Origin: Streptomyces sp. NBC_01283
GTDB lineage: Bacteria; Actinomycetota; Actinomycetes; Streptomycetales; Streptomycetaceae
NCBI RefSeq assembly: GCF_041435335.1
Contig: NZ_CP108430.1
Span: forward strand, 2,542,001 to 2,606,000
DNA length: 64,000 nucleotides
Direction of reading: 5' to 3'
The position numbers and the translations under genes were made by a program. Below the pieces are notes generated by a model. The model was not told where the DNA came from and did not search any database. It saw nothing but the letters and a program-made list of their open reading frames with translations. This document shows positions 37,048 through 44,330 of this stretch, piece after piece. Positions within the stretch are counted from its first letter, which is position 1. The number at the start of each line of letters is the position of its first letter.

Positions 37048-37272
37048 ATGTCCCAGGAAGCCGTACCCGATCAGGAGGCCGCGCGCGAACCGTCCGTGCC
37101 CGAGCAGCAGGGCCCACCCAAGGGCCTGCTCCAGCAGATGGAGGAGCTGATGGCCGCGCTCAACGCGGACCTGACCCAGCTCGACGCGGATCTGCAGCAG
37201 TCGACGACGGCCGGCGACACCGCACCCCCCGCCCCTCGTCCCCCCGCCGGCGACGAGCCCACCCGCTTCTGA
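37048..37272 (+). CDS. Small acidic coiled-coil protein, function unknown
   Basis: 74 residues. I chose the ATG MSQEAVPDQ, which has GAGGAGG 5 nt upstream. The protein is acidic and low in complexity: a Glu/Pro/Gln-rich start, a central amphipathic helix (GLLQQMEELMAALNADLTQLDADLQQS, about 27-53) able to form a coiled coil, and a Pro-rich tail ending DEPTRF. I do not recognise a family. It is too short for an enzyme; a partner-binding or structural role is more likely. Compared with Pup, size and composition are similar but the C-terminal GGQ/GGE is missing. Confidence 0.6.
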   Translation: MSQEAVPDQEAAREPSVPEQQGPPKGLLQQMEELMAALNADLTQLDADLQQSTTAGDTAPPAPRPPAGDEPTRF

Positions 37273-37273
37273 C

Positions 37274-37296
37274 GGCGCCGGCACTCCCCCGGCGCC
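37274..37296 (+). terminator. Hairpin after the small ORF
   Basis: GGCGCCGG and CCGGCGCC around a seven-base loop, immediately after the stop codon. Confidence 0.6.
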
Positions 37297-37337
37297 AGTG
37301 CCGCCCGGCCGCCCGCGGCCCCCGTCACGGCGCCGGG

Positions 37338-37820
37338 TCATGGCGCCCCCGCAGTCGAGTCCGGCTCGGGCAGGCTCTGTTCGCGCACCGCGAGTCTGCG
37401 CAACATCTCAAGCACCCGGTCCCGCGCCTCATCGGCGGCGTCGATCGCTTCCATGCACTGCCAGTACACCCCCTCGTCGTCCGCGCCCATGGCCACGGCG
37501 ACGAGCGCGAACCCCACCTCGCCGAGCAGTTCATCGAGCCCCCGCAGCACCTCGTGCGCCCCGCCGATGCCGGTCAGCCGCGCCGCCCGGATGCCCTCCG
37601 TCCCGAGACCCAGGGCGTCGAGGACTCCGCAGCCCCTGCCGCCGACTTCGCTCAGGCCCAGCGCCTCGCCCCGTAACTCCGGAGGTCCGGCGATCGCGAG
37701 ACGGCTGCCGATCGCCTGCGCGAGGGCCTGGGACTGCCACACCTCGGCCACGATCTCCGACGGCTCCTGGCTCCGCGCCAGCGCGTGCCTGCTCGCCTCG
37801 ATGAGCCGCATCGCCTCCAT
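37338..37820 (-). CDS. Streptomyces-specific hypothetical protein (DUF6099-like)
   Basis: 160 residues from an ATG with GGGGG upstream (MEAMRLIEASRHALARS). Helical, Ala/Leu/Glu-rich, with GLSEVGGRGCGVLDALG in the middle and YWQCMEAIDAADEARDRVLEML near the end. I recall similar proteins described as DUF6099 in Streptomyces; this is recollection, not a search. No catalytic motif. The upstream DNA carries two perfect DnaA boxes. Confidence 0.72.
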   Translation of the reverse strand: MEAMRLIEASRHALARSQEPSEIVAEVWQSQALAQAIGSRLAIAGPPELRGEALGLSEVGGRGCGVLDALGLGTEGIRAARLTGIGGAHEVLRGLDELLGEVGFALVAVAMGADDEGVYWQCMEAIDAADEARDRVLEMLRRLAVREQSLPEPDSTAGAP

Positions 37821-37929
37821 GCTCACCCCCACCCATCCCGCGCATCCGCCGCACGATCGCCCGAACTCCCCTTGCCCACTACCCAGAGTGAGCGCCAGCG
37901 GGAAGAAAAGCCAGAGCAACCAGGAAATC

Positions 37930-37956
37930 TGTGGACAAGCTATCGACTGTGGACAA
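37930..37956 (-). promoter_or_regulatory. Two perfect DnaA boxes
   Basis: TGTGGACAA at 37930-37938 and 37948-37956, that is TTGTCCACA on the minus strand, the preferred Streptomyces DnaA box, 18 bp apart in the same orientation. They lie about 110 bp upstream of the DUF6099-like start in otherwise lower-GC DNA. This is not an oriC setting: no dnaA, dnaN or larger box cluster is present. Confidence 0.6.
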
Positions 37957-38051
37957 CGCGTCCACTCCGGAGAGTGATAAATCTACGCGCCATAGATAGG
38001 CGTTGGGTAGGGGTGGTGGACCGATGTGGGGCAAGTGGTGGACAGGCGATG

Positions 38052-38375
38052 TCACTTCGCCGGAAAGCGCTGTTCGTTCCGGTCGATCTTCGCGGCGAGC
38101 GCCGCGAGCGCGTCGATGCCGAGTACCTCGCAGAACTGCAGCAAGTAAGCGAGCACATCGGCGACCTCGTCGGTCACCCGATGCGCCGAGCCGGGGTCCT
38201 CCATCACCCGTGCCGACTGCTCGGGGGTCAACCACTGGAAGATCTCGACCAGTTCGGACGCCTCCACGCTGAGCGCGGCGGCCAGGTTCTTCGGCGTGTG
38301 GTACTGCTCCCAGTCCCGCTTCGCCGCGAAATCGGCCAGCCTGCGCTGCAGTCCCGCTACATCAAGTTCCGTCAC
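38052..38375 (-). CDS. MazG-like nucleotide pyrophosphohydrolase
   Basis: 107 residues, all-alpha NTP pyrophosphohydrolase of the MazG/RS21-C6 type, which cleaves (d)NTPs, often aberrant or signalling nucleotides, to monophosphates. The metal-binding helices are visible: AALSVEASELVEIFQW (ExxE) and DEVADVLAYLLQFCE (ExxD), with KRDWEQYHTPKNL at the N-terminus. The GTG overlaps the TGA of the upstream ATPase gene (GTGA), so the two are translationally coupled. Confidence 0.88.
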   Translation of the reverse strand: MTELDVAGLQRRLADFAAKRDWEQYHTPKNLAAALSVEASELVEIFQWLTPEQSARVMEDPGSAHRVTDEVADVLAYLLQFCEVLGIDALAALAAKIDRNEQRFPAK

Positions 38376-39538
38376 GTCTCCAGGTCTACCATCGCGGCCC
38401 CGCCGACCAGATCCGCCCACGACGCGTCGCTCACCGTCCCGACGAGGCGGATGTGCCCGCGTTCGCAGGTGCGTGCCGCCAGTTCGGCCAGTGCGCGCTT
38501 CTGCCGCTGGTCGAGGAAGTGGTCGAGGCCGTCGGCGAGCACGGTGAGGTTCTGGTAGGCCGACGGCACCTCGGCCACCGGGTCCACCTCAAGGACTCCA
38601 GGGCCGGTGAGCAGCACCAGAGCGAGCGCCAGATACCTCAACTCGCCGTCCCCGAGCCGCCCGACGGGTGTTCTGATCCCGCCGCCCCGGTCGATGAACG
38701 CGTGGACCGATCCGTCGTCGGCCACCTCCGAGACCACGTCGGCGACCGGCCCCGCGCACCCCGCCCGCACCGCGGCCACCAGCCGCGCGTGACGCTGCCC
38801 GCACTCCTCCCTCGTACGGAGAAGGACCTCCGCGAGGTTGTCACAGCCGCCCAGCAGGCGGCCCGCGCCGATCATCCCGGGAGGCACGGGCCGCCGCATG
38901 AGCCCGGGCCGCGGCGCGCACGGGAACACCGAACGCAGCGCGACCACCACCTGTTCGGCCGCCGCGAGCACCAGGCGCTGGCCCTCGGTCTTCCCCGCGA
39001 CGCGCAGCGGGAGCAGCGCCGTGCCGAGCCGGTCGTCCGGCAGAGGGCCGCGCGTCACCGGCGTGGAGCCCGCCGTGTGCCAGGCCGCCTGCACCGCGCG
39101 GCGCCCCGGGTCACGCAGCGCCGTCTCCAGGAGGGCGAGCCCGCCCCAGGTCAGCCGCTCGCCCACGACCCGCAGTTCGGGCTCCGCCTGTACGGCGACG
39201 TCGAGCCGCACCGCCCCGACGGGGCCGTCGACCGTGCAGCCGATGCGGAACCCGCGCCGCTGCTGCCCGTCACCCCGTGCGCGATCGGGCACGCAGGCCG
39301 CGGGATCGGCGAAGACGTCGACGAGTTCCTCGCCCGCACCGAGCCGCGCCAGTGCCTCGTACGCGGCGAGCGCCGTGGACTTGCCGCTCCCGCTGGGCCC
39401 CGTGACGAGGGTCAGCGGACCGAGCGGGAACACGGCGCCCCGGTGCGAGGCGAACGCCGAGAGCCGCAGTTCGGTGACGCGGCTCCGGTCCGGACCCGGC
39501 GGTGGCTCGGCGTCCGCCGCCGGAAGGTGCACAGTCAT
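38372..39538 (-). CDS. SMC/RecF-like AAA ATPase
   Basis: 388 residues. Walker A GPSGSGKST at about 47-55 after LSAFASHRGAVFPLGPLTLVTG, the layout of RecF/SMC-type heads. A signature-like segment RLGDGELRYLALALVLL takes the place of LSGGE. The Walker B strand LTVLADGLDHFLDQRQ has Gly where the catalytic Glu is expected, so hydrolysis may be weak. The middle lacks a long coiled coil, so it is a compact ATPase, not a full SMC. Coupled to the MazG-like gene by a GTGA overlap. A nucleotide-surveillance or defence role is inferred from the pairing only. Confidence 0.82.
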   Translation of the reverse strand: MTVHLPAADAEPPPGPDRSRVTELRLSAFASHRGAVFPLGPLTLVTGPSGSGKSTALAAYEALARLGAGEELVDVFADPAACVPDRARGDGQQRRGFRIGCTVDGPVGAVRLDVAVQAEPELRVVGERLTWGGLALLETALRDPGRRAVQAAWHTAGSTPVTRGPLPDDRLGTALLPLRVAGKTEGQRLVLAAAEQVVVALRSVFPCAPRPGLMRRPVPPGMIGAGRLLGGCDNLAEVLLRTREECGQRHARLVAAVRAGCAGPVADVVSEVADDGSVHAFIDRGGGIRTPVGRLGDGELRYLALALVLLTGPGVLEVDPVAEVPSAYQNLTVLADGLDHFLDQRQKRALAELAARTCERGHIRLVGTVSDASWADLVGGAAMVDLET

Positions 39539-39774
39539 GTCCGGACGGTAGGCGGCGACGGATCCGGCGAACCGTTCCGCCCAAGTGACCTTCCTACGAA
39601 TGAGGGATTCCCGCAGGAGGCGCCCAGGCGCCGCATCGCGAGCGGCTATGCACCTGGCCTATGCCCGACTGCGGCACCGTACAAAATCACTGAGGACCCG
39701 ACGCCGAACCGCCGGGCCCCCATCTCGCACCACTGGCCGGGCCCCCGCCCCGCACCACTGCCCCCGCTACGACG

Positions 39775-40155
39775 CTACGACTGCGCCGCCGCGACAAGTC
39801 CCTGCACCTCGGTGCCGGGCGGGGCCAGCAGGAAGACGTTCTTGTCGACCCGGTGCATCCCGCAGCCGAGGCCGAGGACCACACCGCTGCTGAAGTCCAG
39901 GACGCGCTTGGCGACTTCCGTCTCCGCCCCGGTCAGGTCGAGCAGGACCGGAATCTGCGCCATCACGGTTTCGGCGACCTCGCGGGCGTCCGCGAAGATG
40001 TTCACCCGCATCACCACAAAGCGCCGCCGCGCCTCGGTCTCCGCGTCGGGCATCGCGCGGTGGCCGGGCCAGGATGGCCATTCGTTGCGGCTGCGCAGCG
40101 GTACGACCTGGGCGAGCCCTTCCCACTGTTCATCGGTGACGTCGTGGCTGTTCAA
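39775..40155 (-). CDS. sflB: SepF-like cell division protein (SflB type)
   Basis: 126 residues from TTG with GGTGGAG upstream. The SepF core is clear: VVMRVNIFADAREVAETVMAQIPVLLDLTGAETEVAKRVLDFSSGVVLGLGCGMHRVDKNVFLLAPPGTEV. SepF polymers link FtsZ to the membrane; Streptomyces have a true SepF beside ftsZ and two SepF-like proteins, SflA and SflB. The short N-terminus lacks an obvious membrane-binding amphipathic helix. Isolated from other division genes here. Confidence 0.85.
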   Translation of the reverse strand: MNSHDVTDEQWEGLAQVVPLRSRNEWPSWPGHRAMPDAETEARRRFVVMRVNIFADAREVAETVMAQIPVLLDLTGAETEVAKRVLDFSSGVVLGLGCGMHRVDKNVFLLAPPGTEVQGLVAAAQS

Positions 40156-40273
40156 CGCTCCACCCCGTCCTGGCTCGCACTCGATATCTGCACCGGCTCA
40201 TTCTTACGCGACCTCACCCGTTCGGCCCAACAGCGACACGGGGCGAGCCGACCAGTGTGCCAGGGCCGGCGGG

Positions 40274-41512
40274 TCAGTGTCCCAGGAGTCCCACAAGCCC
40301 TTCGATGAGACAGGCGTGCCAACAGGCCCAGTCGTGACCGCCGTTGTACTCGTTCAGGGTCACCGGGCAGCCGTGCGAACGCAGCATCTCGTACAGGTCG
40401 CGATGGTGATCAAGAATTTCCTCCTCACGCAGTCCGACATCCATGCGCACGGTGACGGACCCGGTCCCGCGGCCGTCGAACCGGGAGACGGGCGCGGACT
40501 GGGCCAGGACGTTGCCGAACCGTTCCGGCCGCAGGAAACCCGCGTACAGGGAGGCCAGTCCGCCCAGGCCCTGGCCCGCGACGAGCGTGCGCGCGGGGTC
40601 GGTGGTGAGGGGCCAGCGGCCCGCCGCCCACGGCAGCAGTTCGTCGGCGAGGAAACCGACATGGCTGTGGTACGCGCCCAGCTCCCGGCTGCGCGTGGCC
40701 CTGTCGACGGCGTCCGGGGCCAGGACGGCGAGCGGCGGCAGGGCGCCGTCGGCGATGAGGGCGTCCAGGGTGTCCTGGAAGGCGAGCCGCCCGAACCACA
40801 TGTCGCCATCGTTCAGCACGAGCACCGGCAAGTCGCCTGCGCGGCCACCCGGCGGGAGATACGCCCAGACGTCCCGCTCGGCGCCGAGCACCCCCGCGGG
40901 CAGCCGGTGCCGCTCGACCCTCCCCCGGGACGCCCCGGTACGCCGCTCGGCCCACGAACGCGCGGGTGCGGGCGCCTGCGGGAGTTCGAGCACGGAGGTG
41001 TCGCGGTCCGGCCGGCGGCCGGGTGTCCGAAGGTGGTTGAGCGGGTCGGGAGCGGCGTGCGCGGAGAGGGAGAGCAGCCGTCGCCGGAGGAGATCGGCGG
41101 ATGCGGGCGGTTCGCCGGGCGAGATGTCGGCGGCCATCCGGTACGAGGCTCGGTGGTCGGCGCGCAGCCGGTAGGTGAGGTGCCAGATGTCCGTGCCGGG
41201 CAGCGGGGTCAGCAGCGACGCGGCGGGGTCGGCGGGGTCCGCGATGCCCTCGGCGAGCAGCAGGACCTGCCGGGTGGCGCGGTGGCCGCGCCACAGGAAT
41301 GTCACGGCGCAGTGGTCCGGGTCGCCTTCGATGGCCTCGACCAGCGGGGTGCCGTGGCGTGCGGCATCCGCCCAGAACTCCTCCAGGATGACGGCGCGTT
41401 CGGCTTCGGGGGCGCCGGCGGCGCGAGTCGCGGCGCGTTCGACGCGGCGCACGGCGCCCGCGATCCTGCGGGGCGCCGCGTCGGCCGCGAGCACCCCCGT
41501 GGTCACACTCAT
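40274..41512 (-). CDS. Enterochelin-esterase-like protein lacking the nucleophilic Ser
   Basis: 412 residues. An N-terminal enterochelin esterase domain (AVTFLWRGHRATRQVLLLAEGIADP ... TDIWHLTYRLRADHRASYRM) precedes an alpha/beta-hydrolase domain (VWAYLPPGGRAGDLPVLVLNDGDMW). The elbow that should read GQSFGG reads GQGLGG: Ser is replaced by Gly, while the catalytic-His region YNGGHDWACWHACL is intact. The classical role is cleavage of catecholate siderophores to release iron. Without Ser it may bind rather than cut the siderophore, or use another chemistry. A near-perfect iron box lies in its promoter, and its ATG overlaps the stop of an 8-codon upstream ORF. Confidence 0.85.
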   Translation of the reverse strand: MSVTTGVLAADAAPRRIAGAVRRVERAATRAAGAPEAERAVILEEFWADAARHGTPLVEAIEGDPDHCAVTFLWRGHRATRQVLLLAEGIADPADPAASLLTPLPGTDIWHLTYRLRADHRASYRMAADISPGEPPASADLLRRRLLSLSAHAAPDPLNHLRTPGRRPDRDTSVLELPQAPAPARSWAERRTGASRGRVERHRLPAGVLGAERDVWAYLPPGGRAGDLPVLVLNDGDMWFGRLAFQDTLDALIADGALPPLAVLAPDAVDRATRSRELGAYHSHVGFLADELLPWAAGRWPLTTDPARTLVAGQGLGGLASLYAGFLRPERFGNVLAQSAPVSRFDGRGTGSVTVRMDVGLREEEILDHHRDLYEMLRSHGCPVTLNEYNGGHDWACWHACLIEGLVGLLGH

Positions 41513-41535
41513 CCGCACACGAAGAGGACCCGCAT
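41509..41535 (-). CDS. 8-residue upstream ORF before the esterase
   Basis: ATG with GGGGA 3 nt upstream, reading MRVLFVCG and then TGA, which overlaps the esterase ATG (ATGA). The esterase itself has no clear ribosome site, so it is probably translated by reinitiation from this short ORF. Confidence 0.45.
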   Translation of the reverse strand: MRVLFVCG

Positions 41536-41578
41536 CGTTCCCCGCCTTCCTGGTCCAGCACACGACAACAACATCAAC

Positions 41579-41597
41579 TTAGCTTAGCCTAACCTAA
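41579..41597. promoter_or_regulatory. Iron box (DmdR/IdeR operator)
   Basis: TTAGCTTAGCCTAACCTAA matches 17 of 19 positions of the DtxR-family consensus (18 if the central S is allowed). On the minus strand TTGACT lies just upstream and TAAGTT just inside, so the box covers the spacer of the esterase promoter. Iron-loaded DmdR should repress it. Confidence 0.88.
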
Positions 41598-41650
41598 GTC
41601 AACCGTTATTGTGGAGAGCCAGTCCCACCGCGCCCCGCCGCGCCGCCCGA

Positions 41651-42805
41651 TCAGCCCCTCAGCGGCCGGAAGAACGTCCGCAGCTCCCGCGCCACCTGCT
41701 CCGGCTCCTCGTGCGCCATGAAGTGCCCGCCCCGCTTCGGGGTGCTCCAGTGGCGCAGATCCCTGAAGGTGCGCTCGGCCAGGCTCCTGGGGAAGTCCGC
41801 GAACGCCGGTTCATGGCTGAGGGTGACGGCTGCGGGGACGGTGATGGGCGGGACGGGCTTGTTCCGGGGGTAGTCGTAGTACTGCCGGAAGGACGAGCCG
41901 ATGCTGCCGGTGGCCCAGTAGAGCGTCGCGACCGTGAGCAGGGTGTCCTTGTCCCAGCGGGCCTCCAGCTCGCCGCCGCAGTCGCTCCAGTCGCGATACT
42001 TGTCGGCGATCCAGGCGACGAGCCCCGCCGGGGAGTCCATCAGGGCGGCGGCGACGGTGTCCGGGCGGGTGCACATGATCTCGCTGTAGCCCTGGTCGGT
42101 CGCGTCATACGCGTCCAAGGCGTCGAGGAACGTCTGCTCCTCGGGGGTCGGCGGCTCCGCGTCGAACTGCTCCGTGATCACAGCGGACGTGACGTGCACC
42201 CCGGCCACCTCCCGCGGGTAGAGCGCGCCGAGCCACTGCGTCACCCCGCCCCCGATGTCCCCGCCGAAGGCCCCGAAGCGTTCGTAGCCCAGGGTCCCGG
42301 TCATCAGCTCGTGCCAGATCTCGGCGACGCCCCTGCGCGTGAACGGCTCGCGCGGCAACTCGGAGTGGATGAAGCCGGGCAGCGAGGGGATCACCACGTC
42401 GAAGGCGTCGGCCGGGTCACCGCCGTGCGCCGCCGGGTCGGCCAGGCGTTCGGCGACCCGCAGCATCTCCACGAAGCTGCTCGGCCAGCCGTGGCTCAGG
42501 ACCAGCGGCAGCGGTGCGGGGGCGCCTTCGGGGCGGCGGCCCCGCAGATGGACGAAGTGCACGCGCCGTCCGGCGACTTCGGCGACGTACTGCGGGAAGA
42601 CGTTGAGCGCGGCCTCGGCGGCGCGCCAGTCGAAGCCGTCCGCCCAGTACGCGACGAGTTCGCGCAGATAGCCGGGGTCGACGCCCGCCGCCCAGTACGC
42701 GGAGTCGGAGGGCTGGGTGAAGAGGGTGCGCCGCAGGCGCGTACGCAGGTCGTCCAGTACGTCGTCGGAGACGGAGGTCCGGAAAGGAGCGGGTTCGGCT
42801 GTCAT
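41651..42805 (-). CDS. Epoxide hydrolase (EHN family)
   Basis: 384 residues from an ATG with GAAGGA upstream. The N-terminal EHN domain (FRTSVSDDVLDDLRTRLRRTLF) is followed by an alpha/beta-hydrolase fold: oxyanion LSHGWPSSFVEML, nucleophile Asp in FGGDIGGGVTQWL, cap domain, and the catalytic His in RGGHFMAHEEPEQ. The microsomal-epoxide-hydrolase-like group opens epoxides to diols. The stop lies about 50 bp before the iron box; no operon partners. Confidence 0.92.
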   Translation of the reverse strand: MTAEPAPFRTSVSDDVLDDLRTRLRRTLFTQPSDSAYWAAGVDPGYLRELVAYWADGFDWRAAEAALNVFPQYVAEVAGRRVHFVHLRGRRPEGAPAPLPLVLSHGWPSSFVEMLRVAERLADPAAHGGDPADAFDVVIPSLPGFIHSELPREPFTRRGVAEIWHELMTGTLGYERFGAFGGDIGGGVTQWLGALYPREVAGVHVTSAVITEQFDAEPPTPEEQTFLDALDAYDATDQGYSEIMCTRPDTVAAALMDSPAGLVAWIADKYRDWSDCGGELEARWDKDTLLTVATLYWATGSIGSSFRQYYDYPRNKPVPPITVPAAVTLSHEPAFADFPRSLAERTFRDLRHWSTPKRGGHFMAHEEPEQVARELRTFFRPLRG

Positions 42806-42922
42806 GGTTCCTTCGGTACGAGAGGCAGGGGGCGCCACAGCATCACAGCGCCGAACCGCGGCTACGCGGGCGGCGGCATGCGACGGGCAGGCCCATGATG
42901 CGCGACGCGCAAGAATCTGCCC

Positions 42923-43753
42923 ATGGATTTTGACCGGACCTCTGACCAGACCGCTGACCGTACGGATGCCTACCTGCGGCGCATCGGCGCCGAACGGCCC
43001 GCCGCGCCCACCACGCGCGCCCTGCGCGATCTGCATCTCGCGCACCTGCGCGCCGTCCCCTTCGAGAACCTCTCCATCCACCTCGGCGAGAACATCGAAC
43101 TCACCGATGACGCCTTGGTGGCGAAGGTCGTCGACGCCCACCGCGGCGGCTTCTGCTACGAACTCAACGGCGCCTTCGCCGCGTTGCTCACCTCGCTCGG
43201 CTTCGAGGTGACGCTGTTGCAGGCCCGCGTGTACGACGACACCGGAAACCCCGGAATCCCCTACGACCACCTGGCGTTGCGCGTGCGCACCTCCGATGGC
43301 GGCGACTGGCTCGCGGACGTCGGCTTCGGCACCCACAGCCACTTCCCGCTGGCCTACGGCGAACGCGGCGAGCAGCAGGACCCCGGCGGCACCTTCCGCA
43401 TCACCGAGACCCCCGAAGGCGACCTGGACGTCAGCAGGGACGGCAGGGCCCAGTACGTGGTCGACCGGCGCCCGCGCGCCCTCGGCGACTTCACGTCCGG
43501 CGCCTGGTGGCACCGCACCTCGCCCACGTCCCACTTCACGCGGTCCCTGGTCTGCTCGATGCTCACCGGGACCGGACGGATCACCCTCAGCGGCCGCACC
43601 CTCACCACGACGAAGGACGGTGAGCGTCACACCGCCGAACTGGCCACGGACGCCGAGGTGCTCGACGCATACGCCACGCACTTCGGCATCGCCCTGAAGC
43701 AGGTGCCGCAGGTGCGGAAGGCCGTGTCCCCCGGAGGCGATGCCACCTCTTGA
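42923..43753 (+). CDS. nat: Arylamine N-acetyltransferase
   Basis: 276 residues, the usual NAT length. Transfers acetyl (or other acyl) groups from CoA to arylamines. The catalytic triad is complete: Cys78 (RGGFCYELN), His116 (YDHLALRV) and Asp132 (LADVGFG). In actinomycetes NATs detoxify arylamines or cyclise polyketides such as rifamycin, but there is no biosynthetic cluster here. Divergent from the epoxide hydrolase; a possible leaderless promoter (AAGAAT 6 nt before the ATG). Confidence 0.96.
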   Translation: MDFDRTSDQTADRTDAYLRRIGAERPAAPTTRALRDLHLAHLRAVPFENLSIHLGENIELTDDALVAKVVDAHRGGFCYELNGAFAALLTSLGFEVTLLQARVYDDTGNPGIPYDHLALRVRTSDGGDWLADVGFGTHSHFPLAYGERGEQQDPGGTFRITETPEGDLDVSRDGRAQYVVDRRPRALGDFTSGAWWHRTSPTSHFTRSLVCSMLTGTGRITLSGRTLTTTKDGERHTAELATDAEVLDAYATHFGIALKQVPQVRKAVSPGGDATS

Positions 43754-43778
43754 CCTTTCCTCCAAAGGGGGTGGCATC
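43739..43778 (+). terminator. Compound hairpin between nat and the molybdate genes
   Basis: GATGCCACC pairs with GGTGGCATC, and inside it CCTTT pairs with AAAGG around CCTCC. It straddles the nat stop codon and ends 53 bp before the mod regulator. It may terminate nat, or serve as an operator or leader element for the molybdate genes. Confidence 0.5.
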
Positions 43779-43831
43779 TGCCATGGAGAAAGACCCAGAC
43801 GTGTTGTAAATGCCAGGTGGGGCGGCATATC

Positions 43832-44248
43832 GTGACGCGTATGCAGTCCTACACCATCGGACAGGCGGCACGCCTGCTCGGCGTCAGCCCCGACACCGCT
43901 CGTCGCTGGGCCGACGCCGGACGGGTCGCCACCCACCGGGACGAAGGCGGCCGTCGGCTCATCGACGGCCGCGCTCTCGCCGCGTTCTCCATTGAGGTCG
44001 CACAAGGTCAGGGCCAGGGGGGCAACGGCGAGGACGACGTCCCTTACACCTCTGCCCGCAACGCCTTTCCCGGCATCGTCACCGCCGTGAAGCTCGGTGA
44101 CGTCGCGGCCCAGGTCGAGATCCAGGCAGGCCCGCACCGGCTCGTCTCGCTCCTGACCCGGGAGGCCGTGGAAGAGCTCGGCCTGGAGGTCGGCATGCAG
44201 GCAACCGCCCGCGTGAAGTCCACCAGCGTGCACATCGATCGGACCTGA
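43832..44248 (+). CDS. Mini ModE-like regulator: HTH plus TOBE/Mop molybdate-binding domain
   Basis: 138 residues. N-terminal MerR/excisionase-type HTH (SYTIGQAARLLGVSPDTARRWADAGRVATHRDEGGRRLIDGRALAAF), a Gln/Gly linker, then one TOBE (Mop) domain (SARNAFPGIVTAVKLGDVAAQVEIQAGPHRLVSLLTREAVEELGLEVGMQATARVKSTSVHI), which binds molybdate or tungstate. The GTG is preceded by GGTGGGGCGG; ATG at 43841 is an alternative. Lies directly before modA, so it is the likely molybdate-responsive regulator of the transporter. Classical ModE has a different winged helix and two Mop domains. Confidence 0.9.
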   Translation: MTRMQSYTIGQAARLLGVSPDTARRWADAGRVATHRDEGGRRLIDGRALAAFSIEVAQGQGQGGNGEDDVPYTSARNAFPGIVTAVKLGDVAAQVEIQAGPHRLVSLLTREAVEELGLEVGMQATARVKSTSVHIDRT

Positions 44249-44330
44249 CCTTCAGGTCCGTGCCCAAGGTCCTCAGCCAAGGGCCGGTCCGTGCCGCCGG
44301 CCGCCGTGTCCCCCAAGGAGTTCCACGCTC

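Noticed and set aside
37048..37272. Small ORF as a Pup-like protein tag or RiPP precursor
   Set aside because: No C-terminal GGQ/GGE, no Cys/Ser/Thr-rich core, and no processing enzymes nearby.
37930..37956. DnaA boxes considered as part of oriC
   Set aside because: Only two boxes, no dnaA/dnaN, no dense box field; kept as a regulatory or titration site.
38453..41587. 1044-codon plus-strand frame over the ATPase, SflB and esterase genes
   Set aside because: Antisense shadow; composition is Arg/Gly/Pro/His-rich with no motifs, and it crosses three real genes and their intergenic regions.
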